Counted from the stretch's first letter, positions 39,324 through 48,634 are shown. The stretch: 64,000 nucleotides of DNA from Shewanella marinintestina (GCF_023283845.1 NZ_JAKILC010000002.1:248001-312000), one strand, 5' to 3'. The notes: a model not told the origin generated them from the letters alone. Translations and numbers: made by a program.

Positions 39324-40490
39324 TTAGTGACTTGCCATGGCATTTAACTTAGCTTGATAACGTCGCTTATTCTTACTGTCCTTAGTCAGTGAAAGCGCTT
39401 TTTTTAAATTTTTCTCCGCAAGCCGCTCATCACCAATAACCCAGTACGTACGTGAAAGACCAAAATAGAATTCATGGCGATAATCAGCCTTATCAATCGC
39501 ACGTTTATACCAGCTTAGTGCGTCTTGATACTCTCGTTCCAAAAAAGCTTGTTGTGCCATTCCGTAGTAGTAATAAGGATTTCGTATACGTGCAAGCTCA
39601 AGCACTTTGTGCACTTCAGCCCATTCATCAATTCTGTCCTGCTCTGCCAATATGATGGCGTAATTATATAAAGCATTCATATCGTCAGGACTCACCGTTA
39701 AAGCGTAGCGATATAACGCCTCTGCTTCTTCATCCATACCTTTATAGCGATATAGCACAGCTAGAGTGTTCAAGGCTGGTAAAAAATGGCTTTGCTCTAC
39801 AAGAGCAAGCTTTAACAAACCATAGGCACGGTCATAGTTTCCAGCGATTAACGCTTCAGCTGCAAGATTATTATAAAACATCGAGATTACAGTTGATTTA
39901 TTAACTCTTTTCTTACTGTAACCTTGCATCGCTCGCTCTGGTAAAAAATCAATTTGAATAGCTGGTGTAGAGATATTAAATACATTACGTTTTTCTTGAG
40001 GTAGCAGCTTTAGATTAATATGGCCGTTAACAAGATAAAACCCACCTTGCCTATCCCATATTGGTGGAATACCAATATCCTGGAAGTCCACTTTAACATC
40101 AACAGCTTCAGCTAGCGCCGCAGTTAACACCACTAAAGATAAGCAATTACCTTCTCTATCATTAAAGGTTTCACTGGCTGTTCGAGTGACATTATCAGCA
40201 TAACGAAAGCCACCGTTAGTAGCGTTAATGTAGTCTGCTAACCACTCATGCAGCATTTGGTTTGATAACTGACCGCTGTTTTTGCTGTGCAGTAACTCTC
40301 GCCTAAGCTCTGCAATAGCGGCATCTGGCAATGCAAACAACTCGTCTGGACTTGGTAAAGATGGCGGTGAATTAAAAGAAGCATCATGAAAGTAAGCAGT
40401 AAGATCAACATCAGCCACAGGCTTTTGGCTGGCACACCCTCCCAGCAGGCTACTTAACAAAAAAATTAAAAGCAAAATGGGTCGTTTCAT
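39324..40490 (-). CDS. Transglutaminase-like/TPR lipoprotein
   Basis: 388-residue predicted lipoprotein with lipobox LLGGC (Cys19). Residues about 80-190 resemble a transglutaminase-like core with the putative nucleophile in NDREGNCLSLVVLTAALAEA, and the C-terminal half (about 205-375) holds at least four tetratricopeptide repeats (for example ALNTLAVLYRYKGMDEEAEALYRYAL). Such combinations scaffold or process envelope proteins; target unknown. The 108-aa exported protein gene lies upstream by about 130 bp. Confidence 0.75.
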   Translation of the reverse strand: MKRPILLLIFLLSSLLGGCASQKPVADVDLTAYFHDASFNSPPSLPSPDELFALPDAAIAELRRELLHSKNSGQLSNQMLHEWLADYINATNGGFRYADNVTRTASETFNDREGNCLSLVVLTAALAEAVDVKVDFQDIGIPPIWDRQGGFYLVNGHINLKLLPQEKRNVFNISTPAIQIDFLPERAMQGYSKKRVNKSTVISMFYNNLAAEALIAGNYDRAYGLLKLALVEQSHFLPALNTLAVLYRYKGMDEEAEALYRYALTVSPDDMNALYNYAIILAEQDRIDEWAEVHKVLELARIRNPYYYYGMAQQAFLEREYQDALSWYKRAIDKADYRHEFYFGLSRTYWVIGDERLAEKNLKKALSLTKDSKNKRRYQAKLNAMASH

Positions 40491-40621
40491 TACAATCTCA
40501 ACGCAAAGGCTTCATACACTAAGCATATGCCATTGGAATGAACCTGATTTAAAAAAGCGTTACAAAATGCAAAGTAATAAAGAAACGAATTACAGCTCAT
40601 TAATACAGTATTGAAAATGCC

Positions 40622-40948
40622 TTACTCGTTACCCACAGCTTTTGGATCATCGATTTGAATAAAAACATCTTTATTTTGATGGTTATAAGGTCGGTAATAT
40701 AAGCCCTGGCATGAGAAATATCGGTAAGGAGCAGCAATTGTGATACAGCCAAACGGCAAACTTTGTAATATTTGAATTTGCTGCTGATAACGCAATACCT
40801 CTTGCCATTGATGTTGCTTTTGCACTTCATCTCTTACGGCAAAAGCATCGAAAGGCTCACTTGATTTTCGCACCACAACTTGCCCTGCATTAACAGTGCT
40901 TACCACGAGTAATAATCCTAAACATCCTAGCCATTTTTGCGCTTTCAT
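40622..40948 (-). CDS. Small exported protein of unknown function
   Basis: 108 residues with a signal peptide ending TVNA (about 22). The mature part has two cysteines (PFGCITI and YFSCQGLYYRPY) suitable for a disulfide. No family recognised. AAGGA sits 5 nt before the ATG. Same strand as the transglutaminase/TPR lipoprotein gene downstream; co-transcription is possible. Confidence 0.65.
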   Translation of the reverse strand: MKAQKWLGCLGLLLVVSTVNAGQVVVRKSSEPFDAFAVRDEVQKQHQWQEVLRYQQQIQILQSLPFGCITIAAPYRYFSCQGLYYRPYNHQNKDVFIQIDDPKAVGNE

Positions 40949-41077
40949 CGCATTCCTTATTGGCGCTTACATGTAACGAAAATATCATGTTGCCATCTTA
41001 AAATTAAGACGCTTAACTACACTCTAGCGCAAATTAAACACCTAATAAACTTAAACACAACCTGTATATTCACCAAT

Positions 41078-41105
41078 AAAAAGCAGAGCTTATGCTCTGC
41101 TTTTT
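41078..41105 (-). terminator. Terminator of glnK-amtB
   Basis: 12-bp perfect stem AAAAAGCAGAGC / GCTCTGCTTTTT with a TTAT loop, 34 nt past the amtB stop. Confidence 0.9.
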
Positions 41106-41138
41106 AATAATCCCCTTAATACCTTTATGGTATGTCAG

Positions 41139-42389
41139 TTAGCTTGCGCTTTTAATTGATACAAATTCCGGGTAAGCATCAATGCCGCAATCAGAGGCGT
41201 CCATACCGTTATACTCTTCCTCTTCAGTAACACGGATCCCCATGGTCACTTTTAGGAGTAACCATACTGCAGTTGATGCAAAAAATACCCAACCAAAAAT
41301 CACTGCTGCTCCATATAGCTGAGTTAACAAAGATGCATCTGCATTAGATACTGGCACCAATACTAAGCCCAATAACCCTGCCACACCATGCACTGAAATA
41401 GCACCCACTGGGTCATCAATTTTAATACGATCAAAGGCAACAATAGAAAACACAACTAAACCACCTGCAACGATACCAATCACGCCGGCCATCGCTAAAG
41501 AAGGAGACAGAGGATCAGCGGTAATCGCCACTAAGCCTGCCAATGCGCCATTTAAAATCATGGTTAAATCAGCCTTGCCCCATATTAAGCGACACACTAT
41601 TAGCGCCGAGAGCGCCCCAAAAGCAGCTGCAGAGTTAGTATTAACAAAAATCTTAGCAACAGCACTGGCATTTTCAGCATCAGATACCAATAACTGCGAA
41701 CCACCATTAAAGCCAAACCAACCCATCCATAAAATAAACATACCTAATGTCGCCATGGGAAGGTTTGAACCAGGGATAGGATTAACCTGGCCATTTGCAC
41801 CATATTTACCTTTGCGTGCACCGAGTAATAACACCCCAGATATCGCCGCTGCCGCACCCGCCATATGCACAATACCGCTACCTGCAAAATCAACAAAACC
41901 CGCTTGAGCTAAGAATCCCCCACCCCAAGTCCAATAACCTTCAACAGGATAAATAACCGCAGTCATAAACACCGAAAAGCTCAAAAAGGCCCATAGCTTC
42001 ATACGTTCTGCAACCGCGCCCGATACAATCGACATTGCCGTTGCCACAAATACGACCTGAAAGAAAAAGTCAGACTCTAGTGCATGATCAGCCCCATCTG
42101 CTTGCGATCCTATTAATGCACCTAAAGAGGGTACCCACCCTCCTTCGGTGTTATCTACATACATGATGTTGTAACCCACGATCAGATACATCACGCAGGC
42201 AATAGAATATAAACATACGTTCTTAGTTAAGATCTCAGTTGTATTTTTAGATCTTACCAATCCAGCTTCAAGCATAGCGAAACCCGCCGCCATCCACATA
42301 ACTAATGCACCCGAAATCAAAAAGTAAAACGTATCAAGGGCAAAGCGTAACTCTGTTACTGTGAGTCCTAACTTAGTTAAATCATCCAT
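41139..42389 (-). CDS. amtB: Ammonium transporter AmtB
   Basis: 416-residue Amt/Rh channel with eleven predicted transmembrane helices. The twin pore histidines appear in SGIVHMAGAAAA and ISVHGVAGLLG, and FNGGSQ and MVWMAAGFAMLEAGLVR-like segments are typical. No long cleavable signal is seen. AAGGGG is the ribosome site; glnK lies 12 nt upstream, the standard PII-Amt operon in which GlnK blocks the channel under nitrogen excess. Confidence 0.96.
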   Translation of the reverse strand: MDDLTKLGLTVTELRFALDTFYFLISGALVMWMAAGFAMLEAGLVRSKNTTEILTKNVCLYSIACVMYLIVGYNIMYVDNTEGGWVPSLGALIGSQADGADHALESDFFFQVVFVATAMSIVSGAVAERMKLWAFLSFSVFMTAVIYPVEGYWTWGGGFLAQAGFVDFAGSGIVHMAGAAAAISGVLLLGARKGKYGANGQVNPIPGSNLPMATLGMFILWMGWFGFNGGSQLLVSDAENASAVAKIFVNTNSAAAFGALSALIVCRLIWGKADLTMILNGALAGLVAITADPLSPSLAMAGVIGIVAGGLVVFSIVAFDRIKIDDPVGAISVHGVAGLLGLVLVPVSNADASLLTQLYGAAVIFGWVFFASTAVWLLLKVTMGIRVTEEEEYNGMDASDCGIDAYPEFVSIKSAS

Positions 42390-42401
42390 TTGCTTATCCC
42401 C

Positions 42402-42740
42402 TTAAAGTGCATCGTTGTCGAATTCGCCAGTACGAATACGTATTGCTTGCTCTAAATCCGTCACGAAAATCTTACCGTCACCAATTTTTCCTGTTCGTGC
42501 TGCGCCTGTAATTGCTTCTATCAGCATCTCTAAACGTTCTGTTTTAATAGCTATTTCCAGTTTTACTTTCGGTAAAAAGTCGACTTGATACTCAGCTCCA
42601 CGATAAAGCTCGGTATGGCCCTTTTGGCGACCAAAGCCCTTCACCTCTGTAACCGTCATCCCCTCAATACCGACACCAGCAATGGCTTCTCGTACATCGT
42701 CTAATTTAAATGGTTTAATAATTGCGCTAACCAGTTTCAT
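42402..42740 (-). CDS. glnK: Nitrogen regulatory PII protein GlnK
   Basis: 112-residue PII signal protein. The T-loop uridylylation site is Tyr51 in GHTELYRGAEYQVDFLPK; the C-terminal signature TGAARTGKIGDGKIFV is intact. ATG 42740 is preceded by GTG, and both fit the GGGAG site. Regulated by a sigma-54 promoter with an NtrC site upstream; partner of AmtB downstream. Confidence 0.95.
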   Translation of the reverse strand: MKLVSAIIKPFKLDDVREAIAGVGIEGMTVTEVKGFGRQKGHTELYRGAEYQVDFLPKVKLEIAIKTERLEMLIEAITGAARTGKIGDGKIFVTDLEQAIRIRTGEFDNDAL

Positions 42741-42780
42741 CACCCTCTCCCGAATGTTCTTCTTTATTTAACAGAAGTAA

Positions 42781-42796
42781 TTCAATCATTAGGCCA
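42781..42796 (-). promoter_or_regulatory. Sigma-54 promoter of glnK-amtB
   Basis: TGGCCTAATGATTGAA has GG and the downstream TTG at exact -24/-12 spacing of TGGCAC-N5-TTGCA, with three mismatches, 41 nt before the glnK start. An NtrC site upstream supports it. Confidence 0.7.
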
Positions 42797-42859
42797 TAAT
42801 TATTAATTCAATATATTCAAGTAGATAACTAAAACCCATAATTCACAGGTGAATATAAA

Positions 42860-42876
42860 TGCACCATAAAAGTGCA
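42860..42876 (-). promoter_or_regulatory. NtrC binding site upstream of glnK
   Basis: TGCACTTTTATGGTGCA on the minus strand is a near-ideal NtrC site (GCAC-N7-GTGC with the TGGTGCA half perfect), centred about 85 bp upstream of the -12 element, an enhancer position. Confidence 0.85.
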
Positions 42877-43112
42877 TTTAGTCAGTAGCTGCACAAATTT
42901 AACGCAAGCGTTATCGACAGTAATGAATAGCACGTAAATGAAAGGAGTAAGAGAAAGAAAAAGCCCAGTTACAACTCAAACTATTAGAGCAAATCAAACA
43001 ACCACAATTTGTCTTATGCGCCTCTGTTGCTGTTAGACCTATTTCTAATTGGCGTAAGAGCAACAATGCGCTCTACTTGCATGCTCCTACCTTGATCAAA
43101 AAGAAGTCGAGC

Positions 43113-43655
43113 ATGCTAAAAATAGAAGAATGTGTGTTGGTTGTTGTAGACGTGCAAGGACAACTCGCAAAAGTCATGCACCAAAGTGAACTATTGCACC
43201 ATAAGCTAAAAACATTGATCCAAGGTGCACAGCTATTCGACCTGCCTATTTTGTGGTTAGAGCAGATCCCGCAAAAGCTTGGTGGTACTAGCGAATCACT
43301 TGCCATTGAGCTAAAAAAAACCACAACACCAATAGCTAAGTATCACTTCAGCGGCTGGCAAACAGATGATTTTCAACAGCAACTGCAAAATTTACGACGA
43401 AAGCAGATAATTTTGGCAGGGATAGAAACTCATGTTTGCGTTTACCAAACATGTCGAGACTTACTCGATAATGGATATCAAGCTCACCTTGTTACCGATG
43501 CTTTAGCTTCAAGAACCGAAGCAAATAAAGTTAACGGAATAAAGATGATGCAGCAGCATGGCGCACTAACAACTAATGTAGAGTCGTTATTATTTGAATT
43601 ACAACATCTAGCACAAGGTGACCGCTTTAAATCCCTGTTAAAACTGATTAAGTAA
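43113..43655 (+). CDS. Isochorismatase-family hydrolase
   Basis: 180-residue cysteine hydrolase. The catalytic triad of the family is visible: Asp in VVVDVQGQL, Lys in TPIAKYHFSGW and Cys in AGIETHVCVYQT, with the conserved non-proline cis-peptide region before it. Closest are YcaC-like members; real substrates vary (nicotinamide, isochorismate, ureidoacrylate-like amides). ATG 43113 is preferred over an upstream TTG. Neighbouring nitrogen genes do not prove a shared pathway. Confidence 0.82.
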   Translation: MLKIEECVLVVVDVQGQLAKVMHQSELLHHKLKTLIQGAQLFDLPILWLEQIPQKLGGTSESLAIELKKTTTPIAKYHFSGWQTDDFQQQLQNLRRKQIILAGIETHVCVYQTCRDLLDNGYQAHLVTDALASRTEANKVNGIKMMQQHGALTTNVESLLFELQHLAQGDRFKSLLKLIK

Positions 43656-43670
43656 CGAGTATTAAAACAA

Positions 43671-43695
43671 AAAAGCCCTCAAATGAGGGCTTTTT
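43671..43695. terminator. Bidirectional terminator, isochorismatase / nrfA
   Basis: 10-bp perfect stem AAAAGCCCTC / GAGGGCTTTT with an AAAT loop between converging genes. Confidence 0.9.
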
Positions 43696-43733
43696 AATTA
43701 CACACTGATATTAATAAAAGTGTTTAATCAGGC

Positions 43734-45137
43734 TTACTTGTAAGTTGCTTCACGCTCTTTAGCTTCAGCATCCCACTTAGGTAAGATAGTCTTCTTGAAC
43801 TCTGCTTTGTCTGCGTTCATCTTCTTCATATCCATACCTAGAGCCGCTTGTGCTTTAGCTTTAGTAGAGATGTCTGGAAGTGCTACTGGCTGTGGTACAC
43901 CTTTCTTAGCAAGAAGTTGAGCTAGCTTAACACGAGCATCAGCAGCCTTGTTTAACGCAGTACCTAGTACACGTAACGCTTCATCTGGAGCGTGAGATGC
44001 AACACCGTGAGAAGCGATTGCATAATCCCAACGCCATTGACCGTGACGGATATCTGTTAGGATTGGCTTCATTTCAGCTTCTGTTGCGCCAGCTTTCCAA
44101 GCTGCACCAGCTTCGAAGTGAGCTCTAACTAACTGCTCTTCAGCTTGTAGTTGGATTTGCTTAACCTTAGCTTTACGCTCGTTGTCTAGGTTAACCATGA
44201 ACTCTTTGCTTTGGTCATGACAAGTACCACAAGTTTCTTCGAAACGATCAAATGGGTTACCCACTTTGTGATCGGTAAACTTACGGCCTTCAGCATTCTT
44301 AACCTTAGGCATGTGACAGTCAGTACAACTTACGTTGTTCTTACCGTGCATACCTAGCTGCCAAGTTTCATAACCTGGGTGCTGTGCTTTTAGCATTGGC
44401 GTTTTAGAAACCGCGTGAGTCCAATCTGCGAAGTCGATAGCATCATAGTATGCTTCCATATCTTCAACAGTTGTGCCCTTGTCCCATGGGAACTTAACAA
44501 AACCTTTCTTATCGGCAGTCTTTTCGAAGTAGTACTCTACGTGACACTGACCACAAACCATTGATTGCTTATCTTTACGAGAAGCTTTATCAAATGGTGT
44601 GCCTAGTGCTTCCATGCCGCGCTCAGCGTATGGACGAGAGATACGTAACTTAGACTTACCTTTTTCGTGACAATCAGAACAACCGATAGAGTTAACGATT
44701 TCAGGACCGCCTTTAGCCCACTTACCTTTGAAGTAACCGTCTTCACCTTGCTCTTCGATCATACGAGGTACGTCTGGGCTCTTACAAGACCAACATGCCA
44801 TTGGCATTGGACCATCTTCAGCATTTTTTGGTGCGCCAGTACGTAGTGTGTTACGTAAATCAGTTACGGCATAAACATGGCCACGAGCTTTGTTGTAGTC
44901 TTTTGCAAAACCGTAACCAGCCCAAAGAATCACAAGATTAGGATCTTGCTCAAGCGCATCAATGATCTCTACGCTTTCAGAAGTATCGTGCCAGCTGTTA
45001 TATTGCTTAGAGAACTTATCCTTATAAACTTCGTTACGAGGTTCAGTCTTATCACTTGCAAATGCACTACCAGCTATTAAGCTTGCAGCTACGATTGCAC
45101 TAAGTGCAAAAGTCTTTTTAGTTAATGTTTTCACCAT
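43734..45137 (-). CDS. nrfA: Cytochrome c552 nitrite reductase NrfA
   Basis: Periplasmic pentaheme enzyme that reduces nitrite to ammonium, the terminal step of dissimilatory nitrate ammonification. 467 residues with a signal peptide ending GSAFA (about 27). The catalytic heme has the diagnostic CWSCK, and four CxxCH motifs follow (CSDCH, CGQCH, CTDCH, CGTCH). No nrfBCD genes are adjacent; in Shewanella electrons come from CymA, encoded elsewhere. NarP and CRP-like sites lie in the upstream region shared with narQ. Confidence 0.97.
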   Translation of the reverse strand: MVKTLTKKTFALSAIVAASLIAGSAFASDKTEPRNEVYKDKFSKQYNSWHDTSESVEIIDALEQDPNLVILWAGYGFAKDYNKARGHVYAVTDLRNTLRTGAPKNAEDGPMPMACWSCKSPDVPRMIEEQGEDGYFKGKWAKGGPEIVNSIGCSDCHEKGKSKLRISRPYAERGMEALGTPFDKASRKDKQSMVCGQCHVEYYFEKTADKKGFVKFPWDKGTTVEDMEAYYDAIDFADWTHAVSKTPMLKAQHPGYETWQLGMHGKNNVSCTDCHMPKVKNAEGRKFTDHKVGNPFDRFEETCGTCHDQSKEFMVNLDNERKAKVKQIQLQAEEQLVRAHFEAGAAWKAGATEAEMKPILTDIRHGQWRWDYAIASHGVASHAPDEALRVLGTALNKAADARVKLAQLLAKKGVPQPVALPDISTKAKAQAALGMDMKKMNADKAEFKKTILPKWDAEAKEREATYK

Positions 45138-45220
45138 CTCATCTCCATGTTACTTTTATAATCTTTATATAGTCCCACCTATTTCAAGCTCGAAGTTAAT
45201 CACTTCTGCTTAACAAAAAC

Positions 45221-45238
45221 ATACCCCTTATGGGGTAT
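45221..45238. promoter_or_regulatory. NarP/NarL-type 7-2-7 palindrome
   Basis: TACCCCT-TA-TGGGGTA (within ATACCCCTTATGGGGTAT) matches the TACYYMT 7-2-7 inverted heptamer arrangement at 13 of 14 positions. It is 84 bp before nrfA and 143 bp before narQ, so it could control both. Confidence 0.8.
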
Positions 45239-45249
45239 CCGTGGTGAAG

Positions 45250-45265
45250 TTTGCGTTAGATCAAA
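45250..45265. promoter_or_regulatory. CRP/fumarate-nitrate-regulator-family site upstream of nrfA
   Basis: TTTGCGTTAGATCAAA has a good right half (AGATCAAA) and a weaker left half against the CRP consensus TGTGATCT/AGATCACA; it also keeps ATCAA of the anaerobic-regulator box. In Shewanella CRP is a main activator of anaerobic respiration genes, which fits nrfA. Confidence 0.5.
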
Positions 45266-45380
45266 TTGTGAACGTGTTGTTGCTCACACTTTTGCGTATT
45301 TGTTAATGCAATCAATGGATCGCTAATATTCGGTAGCGATAAATAAGTAACAATTGAACCCAATTTATGAGAATTATTAG

Positions 45381-47093
45381 ATGAAAAAAGGCAGACTGAC
45401 TTCAGCAATTTGGGGCTTCATGTTAACGCTGATTTTACTGTCGAGTGGACTCGCGATCTTCGCTATTATCAACTTGTCTTACAGCCTTGGAGACGCACGA
45501 GCGATCAACGCTTCAGGTTCGCTTCGAATGCAAAGTTACCGATTAATGTTTTATGCCAACTCAGGCAGTGAAGCTGCCGCTGAAAAAATCGTAGAGTTCG
45601 AAAATACACTTCATTCTCAGGCACTTAAACGTTCTCTAACTTGGTATACACCACAAGATTTAAAAGATAAATATCTAACCGTTATCGATAAGTGGCAGGT
45701 GATGCGCTATTACATTGAGGCTGAAGAATCTCGATTATATGCTGCGGCGCTAAAAGACTTTGTCGATACTATCGATCTATTTGTACTCGAAACAGAGCAA
45801 TATGCAGCATTAAAATTAAAGATTCTCGCCATCAGCCAAATAGGCGGTTTAGGGTTAATGTTATTCATTGCCTTCATTACGGTTAGAATAGCCAAACGCA
45901 AAGTTGTTAAACCTTTGCAACAATTGATGCAGGCAGCTGATACAATTTCGCAAGGTAATTTTAATGTAGAAATGCCTAAAACAGAGTACCTAGAATTAAG
46001 TGCTTTAAGTTGCGCTTTAGATTCTACAGTGAAAAAGCTGGCTACCGTTTACCAAGGTTTAGAAGAACAAGTGCAAGAAAAAACCATAGCACTGACCAGT
46101 GCTAACAACGAGCTAACTCTACTTTACGACAGTTTATTGATGCTGCATTCGAGTAAATTGAACAAATCCACACTATCACTCGCTCTTGATGCTCTGCAGT
46201 CCCATGAAAAAGCCGTTCAACTTAGGCTGGTTATGGTCGAAGATGGACAAGTTACCGATATTATTAGCGCGACAACAGATACAGAATGGCCGCATCACAA
46301 CGACAATACTCAGCAGTTTCCACTTGAGTTTGAAGACAATAATTTAGGTTATCTAGAAGTGGTTTCCGCCGAACAGTCCTCCTTCCCACTATTCAACAAC
46401 TTTGCCATTATGCTAGCGCGCTCAATGGTGATTTACAGTGCAGGTGAACAACGTCAACAACTCGCACTAATGGAAGAGCGTGGCGTAATTGCCAGAGAAT
46501 TGCATGACTCTTTAGGTCAGCTTCTCTCATTTTTAAAAATCCAAGTTAACTTATTATCCAAAGAGTTAGATAAAACATCAAAAAGCCCAAGAGCTGCCGA
46601 GCAGCTACAAGAAATAAACGAAGGGGTAAATACCGCGTATGTTCAATTACGTGAGCTATTATCAACTTTCCGTCTCACGATTAAAGATCCAAACTTGGGC
46701 CATGCAATCGAAGCAATGGTTGAGCAGCTTCGCGGTCAATCTGATGCCAATATCACTTTGGACTATAAATTACCTGCGCAGTTGTTAGGTGCGCATCAAC
46801 ATATTCACATATTGCAGCTTACTCGTGAAGCCACTTTAAACGCGATAAAACACGCTAGCGCAAAACATATCCATATCAGTTGTCAGAAAATTTCTGAGCA
46901 AAAAGTCATAATTAGTATCAGTGATGACGGTGTGGGGATTGAGAAACTGAAAGAGAGAGACCAACATTTTGGCTTAGGAATTATGCACGAACGCGCCAGT
47001 CGCCTTTCTGGTGTGGTAGAATTTAGCCAAAATAAAAAAGGCGGTGCCACAGTGGCACTAACTTTCTCTCCCCAACAGGAGCCTACAACATAG
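45381..47093 (+). CDS. narQ: Nitrate/nitrite sensor histidine kinase NarQ
   Basis: 570-residue membrane sensor. TM1 is at about 10-33, followed by the P-box that binds nitrate (INASGSLRMQSYRLMFYA, about 39-56), a periplasmic helical bundle, TM2 near 148-168, HAMP to about 220, a linker, then a HisKA_3 domain with the phosphorylated His in ARELHDSLGQ near 375 and an HATPase (NAIKHAS, DDGVGI, GLGIMHERA). The partner regulator follows at 106 bp. Divergent from its probable target nrfA. Confidence 0.95.
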   Translation: MKKGRLTSAIWGFMLTLILLSSGLAIFAIINLSYSLGDARAINASGSLRMQSYRLMFYANSGSEAAAEKIVEFENTLHSQALKRSLTWYTPQDLKDKYLTVIDKWQVMRYYIEAEESRLYAAALKDFVDTIDLFVLETEQYAALKLKILAISQIGGLGLMLFIAFITVRIAKRKVVKPLQQLMQAADTISQGNFNVEMPKTEYLELSALSCALDSTVKKLATVYQGLEEQVQEKTIALTSANNELTLLYDSLLMLHSSKLNKSTLSLALDALQSHEKAVQLRLVMVEDGQVTDIISATTDTEWPHHNDNTQQFPLEFEDNNLGYLEVVSAEQSSFPLFNNFAIMLARSMVIYSAGEQRQQLALMEERGVIARELHDSLGQLLSFLKIQVNLLSKELDKTSKSPRAAEQLQEINEGVNTAYVQLRELLSTFRLTIKDPNLGHAIEAMVEQLRGQSDANITLDYKLPAQLLGAHQHIHILQLTREATLNAIKHASAKHIHISCQKISEQKVIISISDDGVGIEKLKERDQHFGLGIMHERASRLSGVVEFSQNKKGGATVALTFSPQQEPTT

Positions 47094-47198
47094 GGAACAC
47101 CTGACTTTAGGCACTATTTTTTAGGGGCGCGTTAGATTAACAACAGCTGTTTTTAGTAATTTTACTTAGACCTATATACCTCAGCAGGAGGCCTTAAC

Positions 47199-47828
47199 AT
47201 GGGAAAGCCCTATTCGGTTTTAGTTATTGATGATCACCCACTATTACGTCGTGGGATCTGTCAGCTTGTCACCTCTGACTCAGACTTCACCCTATTTGGT
47301 GAAGCAGGCAGCGGTTTAGACGCGCTTTCAGCCGTTAGCAATAACGAACCAGATATTATATTGCTCGATCTCAATATGAAGGGTATGACAGGCTTAGATA
47401 CGTTGAATGCACTAAGACAAGAAGGGGTCACTTCTCGTATTGTTATCTTAACAGTGTCCGACGCTAAGCAAGATGTCATTCGCCTTGTTCGCGCTGGTGC
47501 CGATGGTTACTTGTTAAAGGATACTGAGCCAGATTTACTACTTGATATGCTAAAAAATGCCATGCTTGGTCACCGAGTCATTAGTGACAACGTACAAGAA
47601 TACTTGTCAGAACTGAACAGTTCGGTCAATGAACAAGAGTGGATTGAAAACCTAACGCCGCGTGAGCTTGAGATCTTACAGCACTTAGCAGAAGGCCAAA
47701 GTAACCGTATCGTCGCAGAGCAACTGCATATCAGTGAAGGCACTGTTAAAGTTCATGTGAAAAATTTACTGCGTAAGGCCAACGCTAAATCTCGTACTGA
47801 AATGGCTGTACGTTACCTAAACCAGTAA
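47199..47828 (+). CDS. narP: Nitrate/nitrite response regulator NarP
   Basis: 209-residue NarL/FixJ regulator: receiver domain with phospho-acceptor Asp in LLDLNMKG near 59 and conserved Lys in LLKDTEPD near 109, then a LuxR-type helix-turn-helix (LTPRELEILQHLAEGQSNRIVAEQLHISEGTVKVHVKNLL). Pairs with NarQ upstream. CAGGAGG is a strong ribosome site. The 7-2-7 palindrome before nrfA is the expected NarP target type. Confidence 0.93.
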   Translation: MGKPYSVLVIDDHPLLRRGICQLVTSDSDFTLFGEAGSGLDALSAVSNNEPDIILLDLNMKGMTGLDTLNALRQEGVTSRIVILTVSDAKQDVIRLVRAGADGYLLKDTEPDLLLDMLKNAMLGHRVISDNVQEYLSELNSSVNEQEWIENLTPRELEILQHLAEGQSNRIVAEQLHISEGTVKVHVKNLLRKANAKSRTEMAVRYLNQ

Positions 47829-47863
47829 CACCATGGTTTGAGTTAAACGGTTTGAGTTGAGCA

Positions 47864-47893
47864 AAAAAGGCAGCTAATAGCTGCCTTTTTTTG
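47864..47893 (+). terminator. Terminator of narP
   Basis: Stem AAAAAAGGCAGCT / AGCTGCCTTTTTT with a 3-nt loop. Confidence 0.9.
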
Positions 47894-47907
47894 TGTATTG
47901 TTGCCTA

Positions 47908-48002
47908 ATACCAATCAGTATAGAGGTTTGGTCGCTCAACGAGAGTTTAGCGCTTAAGACTGCTAAATTCTGTGTTAAACAATGCCTTATACAGATTGGT
48001 AT
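47908..48002. repeat. MITE-like interspersed repeat, short copy
   Basis: 95-bp element with inverted ends ATACCAATCAGTATA and TATACAGATTGGTAT (14 of 15 pair). The inner left segment (TTTGGTCGCTCAACGAGAG then TTTAGCG) is related to the 35164-35459 element, but most of that element's interior is missing. It lies between the narP terminator and the end of yacL. Confidence 0.8.
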
Positions 48003-48026
48003 AATAATTAATCTGAAGATCGGCAA

Positions 48027-48398
48027 TCATTTTTCGTCGATAAAACGACGCCAGCTAACAATCACATCATAAAAATCTTCTAAGCCACAAAAAGCCTCTG
48101 ATTCACCATCATAAAATGACATAGACTCATCAAGTTCTTGGTCATCATTATCTTCAATGTCATTCGCAAAGATGCGTGCTTGCTCGATATCAAGTTCAAG
48201 CGATAACGCTTTACCCACTAAACGCCACTCGTTACCTTGACCGCTTTGCAAGCGCTCAATTTGTTGGCAGATCTGACTATATAACTCAGTATTGTCAGCA
48301 AGCTCTTCCGATAACCAAAAGCCTAATGCTTCATGATCCATACTAAAGCGAGCAAATACAGTATCAGTAATGGTGTTGCGTAAAAATTCGTATTCCAT
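48027..48398 (-). CDS. yacL: UPF0231 family protein YacL
   Basis: 123 residues from MEYEFLRNT, the characteristic UPF0231/YacL start, with the later conserved EDFYDVIVSWRRFI. Acidic, soluble, no catalytic motif; function unknown. A start five codons earlier at 48413 has a somewhat better purine-rich site, so the N terminus is not certain. Confidence 0.85.
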   Translation of the reverse strand: MEYEFLRNTITDTVFARFSMDHEALGFWLSEELADNTELYSQICQQIERLQSGQGNEWRLVGKALSLELDIEQARIFANDIEDNDDQELDESMSFYDGESEAFCGLEDFYDVIVSWRRFIDEK

Positions 48399-48610
48399 AG
48401 CTTGGCTCAACATTAAAAATCACTCTCATAGCTCATTTTAACCCAATAACACTCTGTACGCCCTGAGATATTCATTCTCATGCTCAGCGGTGCTCACTTA
48501 AGCATCATGGCAATCGGATGACTCCGCTATTGAAACCATTAAACTAGCTCATTGCCATCATATTCAACAGCCCTGCTAACTTTGATCACTCAATAATAAA
48601 ACAGCAATAA

Positions 48611-48634
48611 AAAAGGACGCTCATTGCGTCCTTT
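48611..48634 (-). terminator. Terminator of fkpA
   Basis: Stem AAAGGACGC / GCGTCCTTT followed on the minus strand by a T run. Confidence 0.85.

Noticed and set aside
45265..45290. TGTGA ... TCACA pair as a CRP site
   Set aside because: The halves are 12 bp apart rather than 6; not a CRP operator.
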